In this document: piece after piece, positions 1-7,825 of the stretch | Numbering within the stretch: position 1 is the first letter of the stretch | How the letters are laid out: every line of letters starts with the position of its first letter | Assembly: GCA_009996675.1 (NCBI GenBank) | Contig: JAACZQ010000001.1 | Span: 6,227 to 70,226 of the forward strand | DNA from: Chitinophagaceae bacterium | GTDB lineage: Bacteria > Bacteroidota > Bacteroidia > Chitinophagales > Chitinophagaceae | DNA: 64,000 nucleotides | Direction: 5' to 3' | Program-made: the position numbers and the translations under genes | Notes under the pieces: generated by a model | Seen by the model: only the letters and a program-made list of their open reading frames with translations | Database searches by the model: none | What the model was told of the DNA's origin: nothing

Positions 1-186
1 AATCTTCAGGTAGAGAAGACTAAAGCAATAGGCCTCATTAGGATATAATACAAAGTACGGCTTAATTACCGAGGGAGGAAGGATTCCCTATGTCGATGTT
101 TATCCTTTTCTTTGTAGTGGATTGGTTACAAGAAATTTGTTGATACTTCCAGTCTTTATGTATTAAGAAAAATACTATTTGCACTC
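1..186. other. non-coding left edge / leader of the RND exporter gene
   Basis: No reading frame with coding character is visible on either strand. The 15 bases just before the ATG at 187 contain TACTATTTGC, which resembles the Bacteroidota -7 element (TAnnTTTG) with one extra base. If it is used, the exporter mRNA would have almost no 5' leader. The region is AT-rich towards the gene and holds no recognisable RNA gene. Confidence 0.4.
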
Positions 187-2511
187 ATGTGGTACAGGCT
201 TGGTCAATTTATCCTTAGAAACCGGATTGTTTTATTAACCATATTACTGGCAGCTACCCTGGCAATGGGCTATTATGCCAAAGAGGTAAAGCTCAGTTAT
301 GAGTTTACCCGGGCTATTCCCACTGATAATCCCAAATACCAGGATTACCAGATGTTCCTCAAACGTTTTGGCGGCGATGGCAATACCATGGTTATTGGTT
401 TTGACAACGATCGGTTTTTTACGCCCCGTTATTTCAATGCCGTAGCGGCTTTACAGGATTCGCTGAAAAAAGTAATTGGTGTTACCGGGGTATTGGGCAT
501 ACCCGACCTGGTAAACCTGGTGAATGATGCCGATAGTCAGCAACTAAAGCCGGTAAAAATCTTTCATGCCCCTTACGAAAGCCAGGCACAACTCGACAGC
601 GCCAGAACCCTGTTTGAAAGATTGCCCTTTTACCGCACACTGGTATATAGTCCGGGTAACAACGCGTATTTAATGGGTGTGAGCGTAAATGGTGATACCA
701 TTAATAGCAAGAGCCGCACCCGTCTGATTGGCGATATCATGCAGCAGGTAAGTCGATTTGAAAAACAAACCGGCGATACAGTACATACCAGCGGATTACC
801 TTTTATACGTACCACCATTGGCAACAGGATCAAGGATGAAATGAACTGGTTCCTGGTTGGCTCTCTGGTATTATCAGCCATTACCTTATTGCTTTTTTTC
901 CGTTCCATCAGTGCTATGGTCATGAGCCTGGTAGTGGTAGGAGCGGGCGTGGTCTGGAGCCTTGGAACCATTGTGCTGCTGGGCTATAAAATTACTTTAC
1001 TTACTGCATTGATCCCGCCACTGATTGTGGTCATTGGAGTACCCAATTGTATCTACTTCCTCAACAAGTATCATACTGCCTACCGGGATACGGGCGACAA
1101 AGAAAAAGCCATTGTAACCATGGTAGGCCGGATGGGTATTGTTACCCTGTTTTGCAATATAGCTGCTGCCATAGGGTTTGCAGTATTTGCACTCACACAT
1201 AGTGCCCTGTTGCAGGAATTTGGTGCAGTAGCCGGTATCAATATCATGGCACTGTTCCTGATCTCGCTCATTTTTATTCCGGCGGTACTGAGTTTTCTCC
1301 CAGCTCCCAAGAACAGGCATACGCGCTACCTCGACAATCCTTTCCTGGAGAAAGTACTGGTGAAGATTGAAAGATGGACATTCCATCATGCCCGCTGGGT
1401 ATATGGTGTAACGGCGGTGCTGACTGTTCTGGCCGTCATGGGAATTTTTCGCTTGCGCAGTGAAGCATTCATTGTAGACGACCTGCCCAAAAAAGATAAA
1501 ATCTATACGGATCTCAAATGGTTTGAAAACAATTTCGGAGGCGTTATGCCACTGGAGATATTGGTTGATACCAAAAAGAAAAATGGATTGTTGCGTTCCA
1601 CGGCTGCCATTTCAAGAATCGATGAACTATCGGCGTATATAGATGCCAGTCCGGAAACCGCACGCCCCCTTTCTTTTGCTGAAGGATTAAAATTTGCCAA
1701 ACAGGCTTATTATGATGGTGATACCCTGAGTTATGCAATTCCCTATGAAGGCGATCTGGCATTCATGGGCCCTTATTTGCGGCAGAAGGGGGGGCAGGGG
1801 ACTTCGTCGGGTGTAAGCAAACTCATCAATAGTTTCATGGATAGCACCAAACAGATGGCGCGTATTACCGTGAATATGAAAGACGTAGGCAGTGTTCGCC
1901 TGCCACAATTGATTCATGATTTTGAACAGAAAGCGGCACAGATTTTTGATACGGCGAATTACCACCTGACATTTACAGGTAGCAGCATCACTTTTCTGGA
2001 AGGTTCCAGCTTTATCATCAGGGGGTTGAAAGAAAGCATTTTCTGGGCTTTCCTGCTGATCACACTCTGTATGTTATACCTGTTCCGGTCCGTACGCATT
2101 CTTGTCTGTTCGCTTATCCCGAATCTGGTACCCCTGGTTATTACGGCCGGTGTTATGGGTTGGGTGGGTATTGCTTTAAAGCCTTCTACGGTATTGGTAT
2201 TCAGTATTGCACTGGGGATTGCCATAGATGTAACCATACGTTTTCTCATCAACTATAAACAGGAGCTCCCGCATTATAATCAGCAGGTGTCGCAAACACT
2301 GGTACAGACCATCCGGCATACCGGTATCAGTATTATATATACTTCATTGGTATTGATTGCCGGATTTGTGATTTTCTGTTTCAGTGATTTTGGCGGTACC
2401 AAGGCACTGGGATGGCTTACTTCCCTAACGCTGGTGGTTGGTACACTAACCAATCTTATCCTCCTACCCGTTTTAATCCTTCATTTTCAGCAGAAAAAAA
2501 GACCGAAATAG
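187..2511 (+). CDS. RND superfamily exporter, MMPL/HAE3 type
   Basis: A 774-residue inner-membrane transporter with the duplicated RND layout. It has one helix near residue 12-30, a soluble loop to about 215, and a five-helix bundle from about 220 to 372. A second lone helix near 405-424 is followed by another loop and a final bundle from about 637. The second bundle contains a GIAIDVTIRF stretch (near residue 676), where an acidic residue in a transmembrane helix fits proton coupling. The length and short loops match the predicted-exporter MMPL/HAE3 group, not the ~1000-residue AcrB-type pumps. In that group substrates are often lipids, but nothing here identifies one. No membrane-fusion protein or TolC gene is adjacent, and a strong terminator follows, so it is transcribed alone. 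The ATG at 187 gives a normal N-terminus. Confidence 0.85.
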   Translation: MWYRLGQFILRNRIVLLTILLAATLAMGYYAKEVKLSYEFTRAIPTDNPKYQDYQMFLKRFGGDGNTMVIGFDNDRFFTPRYFNAVAALQDSLKKVIGVTGVLGIPDLVNLVNDADSQQLKPVKIFHAPYESQAQLDSARTLFERLPFYRTLVYSPGNNAYLMGVSVNGDTINSKSRTRLIGDIMQQVSRFEKQTGDTVHTSGLPFIRTTIGNRIKDEMNWFLVGSLVLSAITLLLFFRSISAMVMSLVVVGAGVVWSLGTIVLLGYKITLLTALIPPLIVVIGVPNCIYFLNKYHTAYRDTGDKEKAIVTMVGRMGIVTLFCNIAAAIGFAVFALTHSALLQEFGAVAGINIMALFLISLIFIPAVLSFLPAPKNRHTRYLDNPFLEKVLVKIERWTFHHARWVYGVTAVLTVLAVMGIFRLRSEAFIVDDLPKKDKIYTDLKWFENNFGGVMPLEILVDTKKKNGLLRSTAAISRIDELSAYIDASPETARPLSFAEGLKFAKQAYYDGDTLSYAIPYEGDLAFMGPYLRQKGGQGTSSGVSKLINSFMDSTKQMARITVNMKDVGSVRLPQLIHDFEQKAAQIFDTANYHLTFTGSSITFLEGSSFIIRGLKESIFWAFLLITLCMLYLFRSVRILVCSLIPNLVPLVITAGVMGWVGIALKPSTVLVFSIALGIAIDVTIRFLINYKQELPHYNQQVSQTLVQTIRHTGISIIYTSLVLIAGFVIFCFSDFGGTKALGWLTSLTLVVGTLTNLILLPVLILHFQQKKRPK

Positions 2512-2517
2512 AAAAAA

Positions 2518-2549
2518 ATCCCCCGGAAATGCATCCGGGGGATTTTTTT
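2518..2549 (+). terminator. rho-independent terminator after the RND exporter gene
   Basis: A 9-bp stem (ATCCCCCGG paired with CCGGGGGAT) with an 8-base loop is followed by seven T. It begins 7 bases after the stop codon. Confidence 0.9.
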
Positions 2550-2682
2550 ATGTCTATAATTTTTAAAAATTAATAATACGTATTTAGTAGTTTATTAGCT
2601 ATTTAGGATTGTTAAAAAAAGAAAAAAATCGGTCAACATCGTTTTTTCACAGGTAAACAGCGTTTTGCATTTATCTGCTGTC

Positions 2683-2690
2683 TAAATTTA
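2683..2690 (+). promoter_or_regulatory. possible -7 element of susC pair 1
   Basis: TAAATTTA resembles the Bacteroidota -7 consensus TAnnTTTG. It lies about 30 bases before the start codon. Similar TAAATT-based words sit before the other two susC genes (7788-7795 and 13305-13313). No convincing -33 TTTG is at the right distance, so the call is tentative. Confidence 0.28.
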
Positions 2691-2719
2691 TTACTTCTAT
2701 AAACCTAAAAACTATTTGC

Positions 2720-5700
2720 ATGAGAAAAATGATGGCTCTTGTTGCCATGCTTGTACTATTTGTGGTACAGCTGCAGGCACAAACGAACCGAACCGTAACG
2801 GGTAAGGTTACTGACGAGAAAGGGGCAGCCCTGTCAGGAGTTACGGTTTCTGCGGGTTCCGACAGAAGAACCCTGACCGACAATGCTGGTAATTTTACCA
2901 TTCAGGTTGCGGCAACCGTAAAATCACTCCGCTTCACTTACGTAGGTTACAATCCTTCGGATGTAGCCATTACCGGAAAATCATCTGTTACTGTTAGCCT
3001 TACTGCTGAAGACAAATCTTTGTCTGAAGTAGTGGTAGTGGGTTATGGTACGCAGAAGAAAAAAGAAATCACCGGTAGTATTTCTAATGTAAAAGGTGAA
3101 GCGCTTTCCAACAAACCTGTTCAGAGTTTTGATCAGGCACTGGGTGGCCGCGCTGCCGGTGTACAGGTTACCATTCCCAGTGGTGTATTGAATGCACCTC
3201 CTGTGTTGCGTATCCGTGGTACCAACTCAATTTCATTATCTTCTTATCCGTTGATTGTAGTGGATGGTGTGCCCACATTTACTGGGGACTTCAGTTCTAC
3301 TTCTGCTGCTGGTAACGTACTGGCCAGTATCAACCCCAATGATATTGAGAGTGTTGATATTGCGAAGGATGCAGCTGCAACGGCCATCTATGGTAGCCGT
3401 GCTGCCAATGGCGTACTGTTCATTACTACCAAAAAGGGTAAAGCGGGTCGTTCTAAAGTAACTTTAGACAGCTGGGTTGGCTGGAGCCAGGTACAGCGTC
3501 TGCCCGAATTAATGGATGCTTTCCAATATACCGATTACAAAAACGAAGCATTGCGTAATGCCGGTACTTATAATGCTGCTACCAATGCGTTTGCGCTGAC
3601 CAATGGTCCCGATGGTAATCCCATCAATACCCGTTGGTATGATTATGTATATCGCACCGGGATGTCGCACAGCAACTCCTTAAGTGTTTCTGGCGCTAAT
3701 GAGAATACCAGTTATTATTTCTCTGCTGGTTATACCGAGCAGCAGGGTATTATCCGCCGTAATGACTTCAAGCGGATGTCTTTGTTGATGAATATTGATC
3801 ATAAAATTGGTAAGGCTATTAACATGGGTGGTAAGATCCAGTACTCCAGTGAAAAAAACCTCGCGGCTGTTAGCTCCGGTTCACTGGGTGACGCCTTTGC
3901 AACTGCGGGCCTGGGTCGTGTGGTACTGGTTACTGCGCCCAATATTTCTCCTTACAACAATGATGGTACCTATAACTATTCCGGTGCCCTGATCGGTGTT
4001 ATGAATAACAAACAGGGTCAGGTTGGTTTCAATAACCCTGTTATCCAGCTCGATCAGAACAGGAATGACAGCTATGCCGAGCATATTGTAGGTAATGTAT
4101 TCGCGCAGATTAAACCCGTTAGCTGGCTGACTGCACGGACAACTTATGGTATTGACTATATACTGGTAGATAACGATCTGTATTACAGTCCCATCTCCGG
4201 AGAAGGTTTTGGTTCCAATGGATCCGTTACAGCGGCTTTCTCTAAAAACAAGCGCTGGGTTTGGACCAATACTGTTCAATTCGACAAAACATTTGCTGAG
4301 AAACATTCTGTGAATGTATTGGTTGGTATGGAACAGCAGCGTTCTACCGGTAATGGTTATGGTTTGAACCGTATTACGGTTTCCGACCCTGCCTTTACCA
4401 ATATCCAGGGTGGTTGGGCTACTCCCAACACTGCGGGTCTGAGTATCGGTGAGAACTACCTGTATTCTGAATTTGGTCGTTTACAATATAACTACGACAA
4501 AAAATACTATATCAGTGGTAACCTCCGTCGCGATGGTGCATCACAGCTGGGTGCCAACAGCAAGTATGGTACTTTCTGGGGTGTATCGGCTGGTTGGGAA
4601 ATCATGAATGAAAAATTCTGGACTGCAGCCAAACTGGATCGTATTTTCAGCAATTTCAAGCTGAGAGCCAGCTATGGTAAAGTAGGTAATATTGGTGGCG
4701 TAGGTAACTTCCAGTCACTCTCTACCTATGGATCTGGTTTGTACGGTGGTAACGGTACCGTGGTATACAACCAGGCAGGTAACCCCAATCTTACCTGGGA
4801 AACCAGTAAGAAAACAGATATCGGTTTCAGCTTTGGTATCCTGAATGATAAGCTGACCGGTGAATTTGCTTATTATAACAGTAATACCGATGGTCTTCTG
4901 CTGTTTGTACCCCAGCCACCTTCTGCCGGTCTGCCTTCCAGCATTCCCCAGAACATTGGTACCATGTACAACAGGGGTATTGAATTGTCATTGAATTACA
5001 ATGCTATCCAGAAGAAGGATTTCAGCTGGACTACTTCATTCAACATTGCGACCAATAAGAACGAAGTGACTTCACTGGCTCCTGGTCTTTCTCAGATCAT
5101 ATCTTCTACCGGTGGTCTGGAGAACCCCAGCATTACCAAGCCTGGTTATCCCATTGGTATGCTGTTTGTAACCCAAACCAAAGGTGTTGACCCGGCTACT
5201 GGACGTCGTATCTTCATCAACTCACTGGGACGTGAAGTATACTTCCAGCACGTCGCTCCTGCCGGTCAGGCCCGTTTCATGTATGCGGATGGTACTACAG
5301 CACCCACAGTAAGTAATGCTGATGCCGTAGTGTATAAGAATACCAACCCCAAAGTATTTGGTGGTTTTGAAAATACATTGCGCTTCAAAGGTTTTGAATT
5401 GAATGCTTTGCTGACTTACCAGTTTGGCAGCTACCTGTATTATGGTACACAGGCTGGTTTGAGAGATCAGCGTTTCTGGAACAATGAAACAGCTGTATTA
5501 AGAAGGTGGCAGAAAGCCGGAGATCAGACCGATATTCCCAAACCCATCTTTGGTGATAACATCTCTAATGGTTCATCCTTCCCGCTGGACATCAACGTAT
5601 TCAAAGGTGATTTCGTAAAACTGCGTACACTGACCCTGGGTTATAACCTGCCCAAAACACTGTTGGAAAAGGTTAAAATCAGCTCTGCCAGGTTCTATGT

Positions 5701-5851
5701 ATCTGGTAACAACCTGCTGATCCTGACCAAGTATCCTGGTCCCGATCCTGAGGTTTCTTCCAACGGTAACGGAGCTTCCAACTTCGGTATCGACAGGAAT
5801 ACGGTGGCCAACCAGCGTACCATCACTGTTGGATTGAACATCGGTTTCTAA
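2720..5851 (+). CDS. SusC/RagA-family TonB-linked outer membrane protein (pair 1)
   Basis: This 1043-residue TonB-dependent channel imports an oligomeric nutrient delivered by its SusD partner at the outer membrane. The signal peptide runs to about residue 20 (cleavage after LQA). Next comes a carboxypeptidase-regulatory-like beta domain (about 22-105, RTVTGKVTDEKGAALSG). The SusC TonB-box/plug junction follows (EVVVVGYGTQKK, about 104-115), then the plug with the RGxxSI and DGVP motifs. The large beta-barrel ends in Phe. There is no N-terminal STN domain, so it is not the type that signals to a FecR/ECF pair. Its SusD gene starts 14 bases downstream, so the two form one operon. The leader just before the ATG is A-rich with no Shine-Dalgarno, as usual in this phylum. 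The substrate cannot be read from the sequence. Confidence 0.95.
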   Translation: MRKMMALVAMLVLFVVQLQAQTNRTVTGKVTDEKGAALSGVTVSAGSDRRTLTDNAGNFTIQVAATVKSLRFTYVGYNPSDVAITGKSSVTVSLTAEDKSLSEVVVVGYGTQKKKEITGSISNVKGEALSNKPVQSFDQALGGRAAGVQVTIPSGVLNAPPVLRIRGTNSISLSSYPLIVVDGVPTFTGDFSSTSAAGNVLASINPNDIESVDIAKDAAATAIYGSRAANGVLFITTKKGKAGRSKVTLDSWVGWSQVQRLPELMDAFQYTDYKNEALRNAGTYNAATNAFALTNGPDGNPINTRWYDYVYRTGMSHSNSLSVSGANENTSYYFSAGYTEQQGIIRRNDFKRMSLLMNIDHKIGKAINMGGKIQYSSEKNLAAVSSGSLGDAFATAGLGRVVLVTAPNISPYNNDGTYNYSGALIGVMNNKQGQVGFNNPVIQLDQNRNDSYAEHIVGNVFAQIKPVSWLTARTTYGIDYILVDNDLYYSPISGEGFGSNGSVTAAFSKNKRWVWTNTVQFDKTFAEKHSVNVLVGMEQQRSTGNGYGLNRITVSDPAFTNIQGGWATPNTAGLSIGENYLYSEFGRLQYNYDKKYYISGNLRRDGASQLGANSKYGTFWGVSAGWEIMNEKFWTAAKLDRIFSNFKLRASYGKVGNIGGVGNFQSLSTYGSGLYGGNGTVVYNQAGNPNLTWETSKKTDIGFSFGILNDKLTGEFAYYNSNTDGLLLFVPQPPSAGLPSSIPQNIGTMYNRGIELSLNYNAIQKKDFSWTTSFNIATNKNEVTSLAPGLSQIISSTGGLENPSITKPGYPIGMLFVTQTKGVDPATGRRIFINSLGREVYFQHVAPAGQARFMYADGTTAPTVSNADAVVYKNTNPKVFGGFENTLRFKGFELNALLTYQFGSYLYYGTQAGLRDQRFWNNETAVLRRWQKAGDQTDIPKPIFGDNISNGSSFPLDINVFKGDFVKLRTLTLGYNLPKTLLEKVKISSARFYVSGNNLLILTKYPGPDPEVSSNGNGASNFGIDRNTVANQRTITVGLNIGF

Positions 5852-5865
5852 TTCTTAACTGTTAA

Positions 5866-7338
5866 ATGAACAAAATGAAAAAGACTCTTCTATATATAAT
5901 TCTGGCAGCTGGGGTGGTACAGTTGACCTCCTGCGCCAAAAAAGAATTCTTAAACCCGATACCAACGAACTCTATTTCTGATCTGACTGCATTCGACAGC
6001 AAGGACAGGATCGAGGGACAGGTTCGAGCCATCTATGCTTCCATTAAAAACAGTGGTATGTATGGTGGTCGTTACCAGATTTTCAATGATATCCGTGGTG
6101 AGGAATTCATGAATGACCGTACCAACGTAGTAACCGGTTTTGATATCTGGAACTACACACCCAGTAACAGTTCTACCAACAGTGTATTGAACCACTGGTC
6201 ACGTGCTTATTATGTGATCAACCTGGCCAATACATTTATTGATGGTATGAATGCGAAAGGTACCAATGTAGTAGGTGCAACTTTATCCGGTAACTACCTG
6301 GGTGAAGCCCGTCTGCTGCGTGCTATGAGTTATTATTCCCTGCTGCAGTTGTATGCCCGTCCTTACTGGGATGGTAATGGCAGCAAACCTGGTGTACCCC
6401 TGCGTTTGAAAGGTAATACCGGTTCCGATAACTACGCACTGGCACGTGCAACGGTTGCACAGGTATACGATCAGATTATTGCCGACCTGAACTATGCAGA
6501 ACAAAACCTGCCACTGAACAATGGTTCGGCCATTCTGAATACTACCCGTGCTCACCGCAATACAGCTATTGCTTTGAAAACAAGGGTATTCCTCAGCATG
6601 CGTCGCTACACAGATGTAATCACCGAAGCCAATAAGATCGTAAGTGCCACTGCGCCTTACACTGCAACCTCCGGTGTGCCCCATGCTTTGCAGGCTGATT
6701 ATACCAATATCTTCAAAGCGCCATACACAACCACTGAATCGATTCTGTCTATGCCTTTTGCTTCGAATGAAACACCAGGTACGCAGAACCAACTGGGTTA
6801 TTATTATGGCCCAGCTGCTTTCAATGGTGGTAATGGTGAGTATTCTTTGCTGTCTACCGGTATTATTGGTAATGTGGGCTGGCTGCCAACCGACAAAAGA
6901 CGTTCTTTTGTGCAGGTATTCAGTGGTAAGAGTTACCTCACCAAATACAGTGTGGCTTCAACCTTTACAGACTATGCACCGGTTATCCGTTATGCAGAAG
7001 TATTGCTGAACCTGGCTGAAGCCCGTGTACGTTCAACCAATACCGTAGATGCGCAGGCTATTGCACTGCTGAATGCGGTACGTGGACGCTCCGATGCAAC
7101 CACCATATTTACCGCACTAAACTTTGCTGATGCCGCAGCCCTGGCAGATGCCATTATTACAGAAAGAAGAATTGAATTCCTGGGTGAAGGTTTGCGTGGT
7201 ACGGATATTACCCGTTTGGGTCTGCCCCTGCCGGCCAAGCCTGGTGTGAATTCTATTCCCGCTACCGGTCAGCAGTATATCTGGCCCATTTCATCTGAAG
7301 AATTGTTGCTGAACCCGCTTTGTGTAGATAATAACTAA
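5866..7338 (+). CDS. SusD/RagB-family nutrient-binding lipoprotein (pair 1)
   Basis: This 490-residue surface lipoprotein forms the ligand-binding lid over the SusC channel. A lipobox is clear (LTSC, Cys near residue 23). After it comes the usual SusD opening KKEFLNPIPTNS. The TPR-rich fold is recognisable from the RAMSYYSLLQLYARP stretch. The RYAEVLLNLAEAR helix and the C-terminal ITERRIEFLGEG motif that ends SusD proteins are also present. The length is normal for the family. A second in-frame ATG three codons in (5875) would give a shorter n-region and is equally possible. It follows the SusC gene by 14 bases and is closed by a strong terminator, so the pair is a complete transcription unit. 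Confidence 0.95.
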   Translation: MNKMKKTLLYIILAAGVVQLTSCAKKEFLNPIPTNSISDLTAFDSKDRIEGQVRAIYASIKNSGMYGGRYQIFNDIRGEEFMNDRTNVVTGFDIWNYTPSNSSTNSVLNHWSRAYYVINLANTFIDGMNAKGTNVVGATLSGNYLGEARLLRAMSYYSLLQLYARPYWDGNGSKPGVPLRLKGNTGSDNYALARATVAQVYDQIIADLNYAEQNLPLNNGSAILNTTRAHRNTAIALKTRVFLSMRRYTDVITEANKIVSATAPYTATSGVPHALQADYTNIFKAPYTTTESILSMPFASNETPGTQNQLGYYYGPAAFNGGNGEYSLLSTGIIGNVGWLPTDKRRSFVQVFSGKSYLTKYSVASTFTDYAPVIRYAEVLLNLAEARVRSTNTVDAQAIALLNAVRGRSDATTIFTALNFADAAALADAIITERRIEFLGEGLRGTDITRLGLPLPAKPGVNSIPATGQQYIWPISSEELLLNPLCVDNN

Positions 7339-7366
7339 GCAGGATTCCAGCAGTTAATATGCTGAA

Positions 7367-7394
7367 AAAACCGGCCATTTGGCCGGTTTTTTTT
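7367..7394 (+). terminator. rho-independent terminator after SusCD pair 1
   Basis: A 10-bp stem AAAACCGGCC / GGCCGGTTTT with an ATTT loop is followed by a run of T to 7394. Confidence 0.92.
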
Positions 7395-7825
7395 ATCTGT
7401 ATTATTCGATTTAAATATGCAAACGCAATTCCATAAAGTGGCGTGTATACATCATTATTTCTGAAAAATCAAGACTACAAATTTCTTAGTGAGGTTTAAT
7501 TACATAAATGGTAAAAAACAGCGATAGTATGTTTTTGAAAGTAAAAATAATTTGAATGTAATTGTCTGAAGCCTCACCTTTTAAGCTTTAACACCTGTTT
7601 TTTTCCTATAAAAGGTATTAAAAACAGATAAATTTTTTATCTAATTGTTTAATTACTATATTCTTTATAAGTTGATTATCAAATCAAAAAGAATATTATT
7701 TTTATAAATTTATTTTTTTCCGCTAAAAGAGCAGCATTCTGCACCGGTGCTATGTCAGTTATTGATACGTTAAAGTTTTCTTTAGCTTAAATTGCATTTC
7801 GCTTTTTTACCTTAAAAACTGAAAA
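7395..7825 (+). other. AT-rich leader before SusCD pair 2
   Basis: About 430 bases with no gene. The stretch is strongly AT-rich. It contains a small perfect inverted repeat at 7626-7642 (AGATAAA, TTT, TTTATCT) and a TAAATTGC word at 7788-7795 that could be the -7 promoter element. Just before the ATG is the A-rich CTTAAAAACTGAAAA leader, resembling those before the other two susC genes. I see no RNA gene or riboswitch. Confidence 0.5.
7788..7795 (+). promoter_or_regulatory. possible -7 element of susC pair 2
   Basis: TAAATTGC is an imperfect match to TAnnTTTG, 30 bases before the ATG. A TTG lies 23 bases upstream as a weak -33 candidate. The word resembles the candidates before susC 1 and susC 3. 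Confidence 0.28.

Noticed and set aside
6283-6792. 169-codon frame antisense to the pair 1 SusD gene
   Set aside because: It is a shadow of the SusD coding sequence, with Cys/Ile-rich translation and no family features.
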